Shown here in pieces: positions 1 through 7,434 of a stretch of DNA of 33,809 nt. This DNA is from a virus, in the IMG/VR virus record IMGVR_UViG_3300027973_000136, positions 1 to 33,809 of that record; one strand, 5' to 3'. The position numbers were made by a program, and so were the translations under genes. How positions within the stretch are numbered: the first letter of the stretch is position 1; each line of letters opens with the position of its first letter. The notes under the pieces were generated by a model that was not told where the DNA came from, ran no database searches, and saw only the letters and a list, made by a program, of their open reading frames with translations.

Positions 1-4
1 AAGC

Positions 5-235
5 ATGAGATGTAAAGCCTGCAATGGAATGATGGCAGTCCAATGGAACAGAGGGCGTATGGAGGATCTATGCGCCCGCTGCCGCACGTATGTTTACTAC
101 GACCTAGCTTCTCGTTATGATAGCCAGTCAAGCGGCCCGGATCTTACCCAGTTTGAAAATCTTTCCGATACATGGGACGATCCTGCGCTGGACAGGAACA
201 AAGAAAACTTAGGTTTTCTGGATGAAATAGACTAG
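5..235 (+). CDS. Small zinc-ribbon-like protein, unknown function
   Basis: This 76-residue protein carries two CxxC pairs, Cys3/Cys6 and Cys23/Cys26, spaced as in a small zinc ribbon. The C-terminal half is acidic and polar. The ATG lies four bases from the window edge, so its ribosome site cannot be seen and a start further upstream cannot be excluded, although the first CxxC sits right after this ATG. It leads the rightward replication operon, nine bases ahead of another tiny ORF. I do not recognise a named family. A structural zinc site and a regulatory or nucleic-acid-binding role are inference. Confidence 0.65.
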   Translation: MRCKACNGMMAVQWNRGRMEDLCARCRTYVYYDLASRYDSQSSGPDLTQFENLSDTWDDPALDRNKENLGFLDEID

Positions 236-244
236 GGGAAAATC

Positions 245-394
245 ATGGAAGACTATGAGTTCGATGTGTCCTTCGATTGGAAGGATAAGCAACACAAGAT
301 ATTCTTGGATCTAGGCGAGCAAAGCGTAACTCTGAGCAGACAGGAGTTAGAGTATATGCTTGATGCTCTAAATGAGGCTGACCTATCTATGTAG
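245..394 (+). CDS. Small acidic hypothetical protein (49 aa)
   Basis: An uninterrupted 49-codon frame runs from ATG at 245 to TAG at 392-394. A purine-rich GGGGAAAATC stretch precedes the start. The protein is acidic (begins MEDYEFDVSF) and alternates hydrophobic and charged residues, suggesting a small beta-alpha fold with a C-terminal helix. Its stop codon is embedded in the strong AGGAGG ribosome site of the primase-helicase gene, and it fills an otherwise empty gap between genes, both of which favour a real gene. The function is unknown. Confidence 0.5.
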   Translation: MEDYEFDVSFDWKDKQHKIFLDLGEQSVTLSRQELEYMLDALNEADLSM

Positions 395-402
395 GAGGTT
401 AC

Positions 403-2118
403 ATGGTAACCAAGACTTCTTGCCCTAAGTGCAAGGAAGAGGGACGGGATTCCAAGGGAGATAATCTATGGATCTATGAAGATGGCAAAGCCTTTTGTCA
501 TGCTGGTCACGGTAAAGTTTACCTAAAGGGTGCGCCAACGATGGAATCTAAATTGTCTGTATCGGACTGCATGGATCATACTGTAGGGCACGACCCTGCA
601 AGAATGATCTCCAATGAGATCGTAGAACTGTACGATGTTCGTGCAGAGTACGATGTTCACAGCGGCAAAGTTAAGCGCATTTATTATCCTTACAAGGATG
701 ATGCAGGCAATACTTGCGGCATAAAAATTCGCACCATGCCGAAGGGTTTCATGGTTGCGGGTAAACTTACTACGGTTTTTGGGCGGAATCTTGTGAGCAA
801 AACTCCCAAGTCCGCTCTTTTTATTACTGAGGGTGAAGAGGATTGCCTTGCACTGAAGGAAATCTTCCGAACCACAATCAAGAAGGACTCTCCTGTTGTG
901 TCCCTCCCCAATGGAGCAAGTACAGGAGAGATTGATTCAGTAATCAAGGCCGATCAGGATTTCTTTTGTAAGTTTAAACGTATATACATTTGTTTAGATA
1001 ATGATGTACCCGGACAGAATACAGCCAAGAAGCTAGGTGATTGGCTTATCTCTCTGGGTGTTGAAGTCTACATTGTTAAAGCGGATCTCAAGGATGCTAG
1101 CGAGTACCTCATGGAGTCCCGAGGATCCGAGTACTACGCAAAGATATCTGAAACACAGAGATACAAACCAGAAGGGATTATCCACGGCAGTGAGATATCC
1201 GTAGCGGATCTTATTGCAAGCATTCCTGAAGGCTTTGACACTCCCTTTCCTGAACTCAACAACAAACTTCACGGGGTACGCAAAGGTGAACTCATCACGG
1301 TCTGTGCTGGGTCTGGTATTGGTAAGTCCACTCTTGTTAGGGAGATTGGTTACGATCTTGTGGTACGACATGGCCTTACGGTTTGCCATATCGCGCTTGA
1401 GGATCGTGTCCAAACTACCGCAGCAAGTTACGTTGCGATGGATAACAACGTACCAACTCCAAGATTTAGAAGTGACCCGACTTGCATACCTTCTGGAGCT
1501 ATCGAAAATTCGATGGATAGAACTGTACGCAGGATGTACTTTTTCAATCACTTTGGAAGTATCGACACCGCCGAATTCAAATCAAAATTGATGTACTACG
1601 CTCGTAGTGGTGTGGATTTTATTATTCTTGACCACTTGAGTATGGTCATCAGTGGCAGTGACGTTCAGAACGAACGCAAAGAAATTGATAAAATCATGAC
1701 CGATCTTGCTAGTATGGTTGTGAACACTGGTGTTGGTTTTATTAACGTAGTTCACTTGAAGCGCAGGGAATCCCGAGAGGCAGGTAAGTCCTTAAACGAA
1801 GGTGGCAACGTATCACTTACTGATCTCCGAGGCAGTGCTGCACTTGAGCAGTTGTCTTGGGCTGTTATTGCAATGGAAAGAGATCAGCAAGCACTGGATG
1901 GTAGCGAGGATTACGCATTCTTGCGTGTTCTTAAGAATCGTACTTGGGGTTTTACTGGCAGAGCAGGTAGAGTTAAGTACGTGCATTCAACTGGAAGACT
2001 TCTGCATGCTCCAGAAGAACCCGAAGTACCTCTTCCCCACGATATAGACAAGGAATTGCCAGAGGAGAAAGAAACATCTGTGCTTTCAGAGTTAGAAGAA
2101 ATCCTTAGTTCTATCTGA
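403..2118 (+). CDS. Bifunctional DNA primase-helicase (T7 gp4-like)
   Basis: This 571-residue protein is close in length to full-length T7 gp4. It should synthesise RNA primers and unwind the replication fork as a hexamer. The N-terminal zinc-binding region has Cys7, Cys10 and Cys32 with His33/His36 where T7 has a second CxxC. A TOPRIM primase domain follows: ITEGEED around 141-147 (Glu143 and Glu145) and the acidic LDND at 198-201. The RecA-like helicase domain has a Walker A motif GSGIGKST at 303-310 and a Walker B motif ending in Asp410-His411. The C-terminus is acidic, as in gp4, where the tail contacts the polymerase. The start is set by AGGAGG at 393-398. DNA polymerase follows 12 bases downstream. 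Confidence 0.95.
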   Translation: MVTKTSCPKCKEEGRDSKGDNLWIYEDGKAFCHAGHGKVYLKGAPTMESKLSVSDCMDHTVGHDPARMISNEIVELYDVRAEYDVHSGKVKRIYYPYKDDAGNTCGIKIRTMPKGFMVAGKLTTVFGRNLVSKTPKSALFITEGEEDCLALKEIFRTTIKKDSPVVSLPNGASTGEIDSVIKADQDFFCKFKRIYICLDNDVPGQNTAKKLGDWLISLGVEVYIVKADLKDASEYLMESRGSEYYAKISETQRYKPEGIIHGSEISVADLIASIPEGFDTPFPELNNKLHGVRKGELITVCAGSGIGKSTLVREIGYDLVVRHGLTVCHIALEDRVQTTAASYVAMDNNVPTPRFRSDPTCIPSGAIENSMDRTVRRMYFFNHFGSIDTAEFKSKLMYYARSGVDFIILDHLSMVISGSDVQNERKEIDKIMTDLASMVVNTGVGFINVVHLKRRESREAGKSLNEGGNVSLTDLRGSAALEQLSWAVIAMERDQQALDGSEDYAFLRVLKNRTWGFTGRAGRVKYVHSTGRLLHAPEEPEVPLPHDIDKELPEEKETSVLSELEEILSSI

Positions 2119-2130
2119 CGGAGATTCGTC

Positions 2131-4017
2131 ATGAGCACTTTCTTACCGGATCCTGATGATTGCGTGTACTTGGATATTGAAACTGATATGCCAAGCAATC
2201 AAACCTTTTCCGACATGGGTCAACTCGCCATGAAGGAAATTACTTGTGTGTGCGTAAGGAAAAAAGGAATTACCCTTACTTTTCTTAACAAGAGCCATGC
2301 AAAGGATCTTATATCCTTTACCGCAGGCGTTCCTGTTGTTGGTCACAACATTATTAGATTCGATGCCCCAATCCTAAAAAGATTGTGGGGTGTCGATTTG
2401 ATTGCTGACAGTGAAGTTATAGACACGCTTATGATGTCTAAGATTTCAGAGATAAATAGGAAGTCGCATTCTTTGGATTCTTATTCTGAGGAACTCGGCA
2501 TAGAGAAACCGCCTCTTTCGGATCAAGTATCCGACATGATTGTTCGCTGTGATGCGGATATAAAACTGACCGAAGCATTGTACAGGAAACTCATTCAATC
2601 CAAGATTAACAAGAACATTCCGGATAATCCATACAAACTGGAGTTCAGGGTAGCCGAGATCATTGCACGGCAGCACTCGCACGGCATTTCCTTTAACAAG
2701 AGTAATGCAACGGATCTTGTTAAAAAGATTGAATGCGAAATGGCTTTCATTGAAGAGGCTGTTAAAGATGCAGTCCCCCTTGTGGACTCCAAACCCAAAG
2801 CACCTCCCAAGATACAGTTTCTTAAATCCGGCGAACCCAACGCAGCAATTAAGAAATACATTGATGAACGCAAGGGTACGTTGTACAAAAAGGATACGGA
2901 ATGGCTTGTATCAATGAAAGTAAAAGGCATTCTCCATATCTTCAAGTTGCCTCTTACGGACTCGTATTCAATTCGTGTACCCTTGGATATCAATAGTCCC
3001 GCTGCTGTTAAAGATTGGCTTCTGGGTCAGGGTTGGGTTCCTACAATGTGGAATTACAATTCCGATAAAGTAAAAACATCCCCTAAACTGTGGGACGATA
3101 ACAAGGAACTGTGCCCCAACATTGTTAAAATCCCAACAGCTAGGAATATTGCTGAGAAAATTTCTGAGTACTTAACTCTCAGAAACAGAGTTAACGTAGT
3201 ACTTGGCTGGCTGGAGAATTACAGAGTTCAAGATGAAGATACTATTTGCTCTGATGCCGACACTATGGGAGCTGTTACTTCTCGGTTTACCCATAAGATT
3301 GTTGCTAATGTTCCTCGTAGCAAAAGCAAATTCGGTAAGGAGATGCGCGGACTCTTCCAAGCAAGGCAAGGGAAGAACATGGTAGGTTGGGATGCCTCAT
3401 CCCTTGAGGCTCGTATGGAAGCGCACTATACTGCTGCTTACGATGGTGGCGAGTACGCAAGAGAACTCCTTGAAGGGGATATCCATACGAAGAACCAACT
3501 AGCTCTGGGTTTGTCTACACGCGACAAAGCCAAGACGTACAAGTACGCAATTACGTACGGTGCAAGTCCTAAGAAACTTGCGTCTACGTTTAACTGGTCT
3601 ATGGCCGAAGCTCAACAAAGTTTTGATAAATACTGGGAGGCTAACCCTGCACTTAAAAAATTAGTTAACGAAGTTCAATACCGTTCTGATAAGGGCTGGA
3701 TACGGGCTATCGATGGCCGCCGAATTCCAGTAGATTCCAAACACAGCGCACTAAATCGTCTGCTTCAAAGTGCAGGAGCAATTGTTATGAAGTACGCAAT
3801 GGTAATTGCTGACAGAAATATTCGTAAATTAGGTATTGATGCCCACGGACTGATTCGTTATCATGACGAAGAGCAGTGGGAGTGCAATCCAATGTACGCA
3901 GAAATGGTTGGCACGATGGGTGTTGAGAGTATTAAGGCTGCTGGTCGGTATCTCAAACTTAAAATACCACTTGACGGCGAGTTTAAAATAGGTTCTGATT
4001 GGTCTGAAACTCACTAG
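2131..4017 (+). CDS. Family A DNA polymerase with 3'-5' exonuclease (T7 gp5-like)
   Basis: This 628-residue replicative polymerase is shorter than T7 gp5 (about 700). The N-terminal proofreading domain shows Exo I LDIETD (Asp15, Glu17), Exo II GHNIIRFD (Asn73, Asp78) and an Exo III-like DADIKLTEAL near 141-150. Polymerase motif A is GWDASSLEARMEAH (Asp421). Motif B is RDKAKTYKYAITYGAS starting at Arg464. Motif C is YHDE (His578, Asp579, Glu580). All metal-binding carboxylates are therefore present. CGGAG upstream supports the ATG. It lies between the primase-helicase and a probable ssDNA-binding protein, giving a compact replisome operon. The reduced length may mean the thumb insertion that binds thioredoxin in T7 is absent or altered; that is inference. 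Confidence 0.95.
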   Translation: MSTFLPDPDDCVYLDIETDMPSNQTFSDMGQLAMKEITCVCVRKKGITLTFLNKSHAKDLISFTAGVPVVGHNIIRFDAPILKRLWGVDLIADSEVIDTLMMSKISEINRKSHSLDSYSEELGIEKPPLSDQVSDMIVRCDADIKLTEALYRKLIQSKINKNIPDNPYKLEFRVAEIIARQHSHGISFNKSNATDLVKKIECEMAFIEEAVKDAVPLVDSKPKAPPKIQFLKSGEPNAAIKKYIDERKGTLYKKDTEWLVSMKVKGILHIFKLPLTDSYSIRVPLDINSPAAVKDWLLGQGWVPTMWNYNSDKVKTSPKLWDDNKELCPNIVKIPTARNIAEKISEYLTLRNRVNVVLGWLENYRVQDEDTICSDADTMGAVTSRFTHKIVANVPRSKSKFGKEMRGLFQARQGKNMVGWDASSLEARMEAHYTAAYDGGEYARELLEGDIHTKNQLALGLSTRDKAKTYKYAITYGASPKKLASTFNWSMAEAQQSFDKYWEANPALKKLVNEVQYRSDKGWIRAIDGRRIPVDSKHSALNRLLQSAGAIVMKYAMVIADRNIRKLGIDAHGLIRYHDEEQWECNPMYAEMVGTMGVESIKAAGRYLKLKIPLDGEFKIGSDWSETH

Positions 4018-4026
4018 GAGAATGCT

Positions 4027-4542
4027 ATGAACATCGTAAAAGGAACTGTAGAGAAAGTTGCACGCAATGGCGGCATCATGGTTAATGGCGATTGGTATTC
4101 ATCCTTCAAAGGTAAGGATACTACTGTAAAGGGCATTGCTATCGGCAATGCAGTAACCTTTGAGTGGACTCCGGATACCAAGGGTCTTGGCTACAAGAAT
4201 ATCAAGAGCCTTACCATCACTGGCGGTGCTCCTGCGGATCCGTTGGGTACGATGGCTGCTACTGCTACCCCCATGCGGATTTCTACTCTGGGTGTAGAAC
4301 TGGGTCACGCTAGTAAACTCGCTATGGATATGTCCATTGCTTATTTCACTACCTATGAGGGTAGTGCCGAGATTGGTAGCGAGGACTTCTACAAGTTCTG
4401 GATTCAGAATACCGACAAGGTATTCAAAGCAATGTCCGCTCTCCGTAAGGCAAAGGATAAGCCCGAAGTAACTGTAGCTGTGGCTGAAGCTCCTAAGAAA
4501 GTGGATCCTATTCTTGCTTCTGCTGAAGATGAGCCCTTCTAA
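4027..4542 (+). CDS. Probable single-stranded DNA-binding protein
   Basis: This 171-residue protein follows DNA polymerase by nine bases. The first 70 residues look like a beta-rich, OB-type domain (alternating Val, Gly, Lys and aromatic residues). The middle is helical. The protein ends in a disordered Ala/Pro/acidic tail terminating in AEDEPF. A terminal acidic tail closing with Pro-Phe is the hallmark of bacterial SSB (DDDIPF), and T7 gp2.5 also ends in an acidic tail with a final Phe. Position plus tail support an SSB role. No sequence family was recognised directly. Its stop overlaps the ATG of the exonuclease (TAATG), implying coupled expression. A different replication accessory protein remains possible. 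Confidence 0.6.
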   Translation: MNIVKGTVEKVARNGGIMVNGDWYSSFKGKDTTVKGIAIGNAVTFEWTPDTKGLGYKNIKSLTITGGAPADPLGTMAATATPMRISTLGVELGHASKLAMDMSIAYFTTYEGSAEIGSEDFYKFWIQNTDKVFKAMSALRKAKDKPEVTVAVAEAPKKVDPILASAEDEPF

Positions 4543-5351
4543 TGATTACCAAGATTCTCCTTGATGCTGACTCCTTGTTGTACCGCTGCGGCTTTGCAGC
4601 GGACTCCGAGGATGTAGCTAATGCTCTTCAAAATCTGAAATCTCAGATTCAGAAGATCAAGGAGGCTCTTTCCTGTGAAGATATGGATATCTTCATTAAA
4701 GGGAAAGGTAACTTTAGGGATGAGATATCACAGACTACTGTGTACAAAGGAACTCGTGTTTCGACGGTGCCCACTCATTACCGTGCTTTAAGGGAATACA
4801 TTATCAATGTCCATAAAGCGAAGGAAGTGGATGGCATGGAAGCCGATGATGCTGCATCCGTAGAACTCTGGAAAAACAGAGATCCTGACTCCGGTGTGAT
4901 TCTCGCTGCAATGGATAAGGATCTTTGGAATACTCCCGGCTGGCATTTCAATTACGATCCTCGTAAGTGGAGAGCCGACTACGTGAGTCTCTTCGATGCT
5001 AATCGTAACTTTATAAAGCAACTCTTGTCCGGGGATAGAACGGATAATGTCCCCGGCCTTCCGTACTTTGCAGAGAGTATTACTCTCACGTACGGGGATG
5101 CTTTTAAAGGAAGAGTAGGAGAGAAGAAGGCGCAAGCATTTGTTGATGCTTGTGAAACAAATCGGGAAGCTCTTACCCGCACTTGGAATGCTTACAAATG
5201 GTACGGCGAACAAGAAAGTTGGACGTTCGACACAAGCCTAGAGTACTTCGTAGAGCAAGGAAGGCTTCTGTGGATGACAAGAGAACTGAACCCAGATGGA
5301 ACCCCAGTACTCTGGGAGGCACCCGAGTTCATCTTCTTTCAAGGGACATAA
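4542..5351 (+). CDS. 5'-3' exonuclease (FEN/PIN family)
   Basis: This 269-residue protein has the FEN-type metal-site signature. It begins with LLDADSLLYR (Asp8, Asp10), continues with MEADDAAS (Glu100, Asp102, Asp103) and AAMDKDLW (Asp125, Asp127), and then has the GDRTDNVPG motif near 164-172, typical of the helix-three-turn-helix region. In T7 the equivalent activity (gp6) degrades host DNA, removes primers and takes part in recombination. Its ATG overlaps the stop of the SSB-like gene by one base. The last 82 bases overlap the endonuclease VII gene in another frame. Confidence 0.9.
   Translation: MITKILLDADSLLYRCGFAADSEDVANALQNLKSQIQKIKEALSCEDMDIFIKGKGNFRDEISQTTVYKGTRVSTVPTHYRALREYIINVHKAKEVDGMEADDAASVELWKNRDPDSGVILAAMDKDLWNTPGWHFNYDPRKWRADYVSLFDANRNFIKQLLSGDRTDNVPGLPYFAESITLTYGDAFKGRVGEKKAQAFVDACETNREALTRTWNAYKWYGEQESWTFDTSLEYFVEQGRLLWMTRELNPDGTPVLWEAPEFIFFQGT
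5256..5264 (+). promoter_or_regulatory. Ribosome binding site deciding the endonuclease VII start
   Basis: CAAGGAAGG lies five bases before the GTG at 5270. The earlier in-frame candidates, TTG at 5183 and ATG at 5198, have no purine-rich site at a suitable distance. This favours GTG 5270 as the initiation codon inside the exonuclease gene. Confidence 0.4.
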
Positions 5352-5638
5352 AGGAATACCGTGAAAGAGAATTACTTGCACAAGCCTATGTATGTCCTCT
5401 TTGTTTAAGGCCAATATCGTATGAAGAAGCGGCTCTTGACCACTGCCATAAAACTGGGAATGTCCGCAGAGTCCTTCATCGTTGGTGTAATTCTGTTCTT
5501 GGTCGTGTGGAAAATTGGGCAACTAGGAGCGGGACTGATAAAATAGCCTTTCTAAAAGCTGTTGTTCAGTACTTGGAGCACCCGCAGACTAGTGTACAGC
5601 ACCCTTCTCATGGGAAGAAACGAAGGAGAAAGCGATGA
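5270..5638 (+). CDS. Recombination endonuclease VII family nuclease
   Basis: The C-terminal 100 residues hold the family signature: CPLC, then LDHCHKTGNVRRVLH, then a CN pair followed by LG. This is the ββα-metal zinc nuclease core (four zinc cysteines, catalytic Asp-His). The family resolves Holliday junctions and branched DNA before packaging, a role filled in T7 by the unrelated gp3. The tail is very basic (ends KKRRRKR), consistent with DNA binding. The start is uncertain: GTG 5270 has a ribosome site, while the frame is open back to TTG 5183. It overlaps the exonuclease out of frame and ends in an ATGA overlap with the next ORF. Confidence 0.8.
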   Translation: MDDKRTEPRWNPSTLGGTRVHLLSRDIKEYRERELLAQAYVCPLCLRPISYEEAALDHCHKTGNVRRVLHRWCNSVLGRVENWATRSGTDKIAFLKAVVQYLEHPQTSVQHPSHGKKRRRKR

Positions 5639-5838
5639 AAGTTTATACCGTTGAAACTAAGGATACTATCTTCTGGTCAGAAAGGAAGATGGATGCAACG
5701 TACAAGCACGTTGAATTCTTGTACGGCCAAGCAAAGTTTGGCGAGATAAACAAAGTTGACCTTCTGAAGAAAGGTAAGAAGGTTATCCAAATTCAATTGG
5801 AAGGTGTTTACAATGGATCGTATGGTGTTGGGTACTGA
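5635..5838 (+). CDS. Small basic hypothetical protein (67 aa)
   Basis: The ATG overlaps the stop of the endonuclease VII gene (ATGA) and is preceded by GAAGGAGAAA, a good ribosome site. The 67-residue product is lysine-rich with alternating aromatic and hydrophobic residues, suggesting a small beta sheet around one helix, and has no membrane segment. I do not recognise a family. It opens a run of six tiny genes (5635-6446) between the nuclease and metallophosphoesterase genes, the usual position of accessory or host-takeover genes in such phages. That role is inference. Confidence 0.6.
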   Translation: MKVYTVETKDTIFWSERKMDATYKHVEFLYGQAKFGEINKVDLLKKGKKVIQIQLEGVYNGSYGVGY

Positions 5839-5887
5839 TGATGTACTAGCTAAATTCAAGGAACTATTTGGAGATAAGTATGCCTGA
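5813..5887 (+). CDS. Possible 24-residue microprotein
   Basis: ATG 5813 opens a 24-codon frame ending at TGA 5885-5887. GGAAGG lies eight bases upstream. It overlaps the gene before it by 26 bases and the gene after it by 8, bridging an otherwise untranslated 41-base gap in an operon where every other junction is coupled. The peptide looks like a single short amphipathic helix. It may only maintain translational coupling. Length alone makes this uncertain. Confidence 0.3.
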   Translation: MDRMVLGTDDVLAKFKELFGDKYA

Positions 5888-6062
5888 TATTTCAATGTGC
5901 TGGGGTAAAGAATGTCCTTTCAAGGAAAGTTGCTATAGGCACGTAGCAAAACCTAATGAATACAGACAGTCGTACTTTATTGAACCGCCTTACAGGGTAG
6001 TTGAGGAGTTTTGCGAATTCTTTATGTATGCATCACAAGAGGAAAAACTCAATGCGCGTTAA
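5880..6062 (+). CDS. Small Cys-rich protein, possible metal binding
   Basis: This 60-residue protein starts at ATG 5880, with GGAG seven bases upstream; a TTG at 5868 is in frame but less likely. Near the N-terminus Cys7, Cys12 and Cys18 sit in the pattern CWGKECPFKESCYRH, with His21 and a further Cys around residue 47 that could complete a zinc or iron-sulfur site. Proteins with this Cys-x4-Cys-P-x4-Cys-Y-R pattern followed by a Q-x-Y-F segment recur in phage accessory regions from memory, without an assigned function. It overlaps the next ORF by 11 bases. Confidence 0.6.
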   Translation: MPDISMCWGKECPFKESCYRHVAKPNEYRQSYFIEPPYRVVEEFCEFFMYASQEEKLNAR

Positions 6063-6261
6063 TGAATGGAAAGTTCTTCAGATGGCTATTGAAGATGGTG
6101 TACGCTACGGTGTACTCAAAGCGTACAAGCATTCGGATTCAAATCCTCCGGATGATGATCAAGTTGATACCATTGTTGAGTACACACTTAATTCTGTGTC
6201 CGAGTGGTTCGCAACTTTCTCTTTGGCAGATATCGAAGAACTGGAAGGAAGTTTTAGATGA
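6052..6261 (+). CDS. Small acidic hypothetical protein (69 aa)
   Basis: ATG 6052 follows GAGG with suitable spacing; the frame is open further upstream but lacks an initiation site. The 69-residue product is helix-rich and acidic (begins MRVNEWKVLQMAIEDGVRYG), with no cysteine cluster or membrane segment. It overlaps the stop of the Cys-rich gene and ends in an ATGA overlap with the coiled-coil gene. No family was recognised. Confidence 0.55.
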   Translation: MRVNEWKVLQMAIEDGVRYGVLKAYKHSDSNPPDDDQVDTIVEYTLNSVSEWFATFSLADIEELEGSFR

Positions 6262-6446
6262 GAGTAGTCCCCACGTATGAGCAATTAGAGGCTGAAGTTC
6301 TAACTCTCCGAGATAGACTTTCTTCTGTTCAAGAAGCTCTACATAGGCTTGACTATCACTATACTCGTTTGTGCGACAAAATAAGAAGCCGAGAAAAGCA
6401 TATTGAGTACTTGGAATACGTAGTTGAAGATTTAAAAGCTGGGTAA
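6258..6446 (+). CDS. Small coiled-coil protein (62 aa)
   Basis: The start overlaps the preceding stop (ATGA), with GGAAGG upstream. Almost the whole 62-residue product is a predicted coiled coil. Leucines recur at heptad spacing from residue 10 through LEAEVLTLRDRL to the C-terminal LEYVVEDLK. It resembles the short coiled-coil ORFs often found in phage early and middle regions. It probably acts by dimerising or by binding a partner protein; the partner is unknown. Confidence 0.55.
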   Translation: MRVVPTYEQLEAEVLTLRDRLSSVQEALHRLDYHYTRLCDKIRSREKHIEYLEYVVEDLKAG

Positions 6447-6451
6447 ACTAA

Positions 6452-7216
6452 ATGCGAATCATTGTCATTCCTGATACTCAAGTAAAGCAAGGTGTTCCTA
6501 TGGAACATCTTTCTGCAATTGGGAACTACATCACGGACAAGAGGCCCGATGCTGTGGTACATATAGGGGATCATTTTGATATGCCAGCCTTGGGGCAGCA
6601 CAACTCCAAAGGTCATATTGTATATGAGGGCGCAAGGATGCTCTCTGACCTAGAAGCAGGTTGGCAGGGCATGGACTGTATTCTTTTTCCGTTGAATACT
6701 CTGAATTCTCAGAGAAAGAAAAATAAAAAACTAGGCTACAATCCAAGGCTAATCTTTTGTTATGGGAATCACGAGTACCGCCGCAACCGTCTTGTGTCAC
6801 AAGAACCCTTCCTCCAAGGGGCATTGCCGGATTACGATTTGGAAAAATTTGGATGGGAAGTCCATCCTTTTCTGTCCCCAGTGCGCGTGGAAGGAATCAA
6901 TTTCTGCCACTACGCACAAGGCGGTAGCATGGGGAGACCTATCTCTAGAGCGCACTTAATCGCTACCAAGAAGCACGAGTCGTGGATCGTAGGTCACCAG
7001 CAGACCTTCGATTACTATATTTCTCCGCATGTAAAGACGGATGGCTCTCGAGTACAGTGCATTATTGCTGGGGCGTTCTACCAGCATGAAGAGGACTACA
7101 TGCAGTACCAAGGGAACCAGCACTGGCGTGGAGCACTAATGCTTACAGAAGTTAAGAATGGTTCCTACGATGTCGTAACCCTTAGTGTGGATTACCTTAA
7201 AAGGAATTGGCTATGA
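6452..7216 (+). CDS. Calcineurin-like metallophosphoesterase
   Basis: This 254-residue protein has the metallophosphoesterase signature blocks in order: IPDTQ at 6-10 (Asp8), GDHFD at 39-43, GNHEYR at 105-110, an FCHY histidine at 153 and GHQQ at 181-184. It resembles phage-encoded phosphoesterases that start with the PDTQ variant of the D-x-H motif. The substrate could be nucleotides, DNA ends or a phosphoprotein; the sequence does not decide. It sits just before the DUF3310 and ribonucleotide reductase genes, which suggests nucleotide metabolism (inference). Its stop overlaps the next ATG. Confidence 0.85.
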   Translation: MRIIVIPDTQVKQGVPMEHLSAIGNYITDKRPDAVVHIGDHFDMPALGQHNSKGHIVYEGARMLSDLEAGWQGMDCILFPLNTLNSQRKKNKKLGYNPRLIFCYGNHEYRRNRLVSQEPFLQGALPDYDLEKFGWEVHPFLSPVRVEGINFCHYAQGGSMGRPISRAHLIATKKHESWIVGHQQTFDYYISPHVKTDGSRVQCIIAGAFYQHEEDYMQYQGNQHWRGALMLTEVKNGSYDVVTLSVDYLKRNWL

Positions 7217-7434
7217 GCGACCCAGTTAATCATCCTCTGCATTATCAGAAATCCCCTTCTGGTATTGAGTGCATTCAAGTTACAGAGCACTTGAATTTTT
7301 GCATTGGTAATGCAATGAAATACCTCTGGAGAGCCGAACTCAAGAAGGATACTATTGAGGACTTGCTTAAGGCCAAGTGGTACATAGATCGGGAAATTCA
7401 ACGCATCATGCTTATGAGGGGGCAAAATGTCTGA
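7213..7434 (+). CDS. DUF3310 family protein (T7 gp1.7-related)
   Basis: The 73 residues fit the DUF3310 pattern: an N-terminal NHPLHYQ, a middle section rising to GNAMKYLWRA, and KDTIEDLLKAKWYID at the C-terminus. In T7, gp1.7 contains this domain and has been described as a nucleotide kinase, but most phage versions are this short and unstudied. The start is ATG 7213 with AAGGA upstream, overlapping the phosphoesterase stop (ATGA). Its own end overlaps the ribonucleotide reductase start. Clustering with that enzyme fits a nucleotide-metabolism role. Confidence 0.8.
   Translation: MSDPVNHPLHYQKSPSGIECIQVTEHLNFCIGNAMKYLWRAELKKDTIEDLLKAKWYIDREIQRIMLMRGQNV

Noticed and set aside
1033-1551. 172-codon minus-strand frame opposite the primase-helicase
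   Set aside because: It is antisense to the conserved helicase motifs, and no domain or ribosome site supports it.
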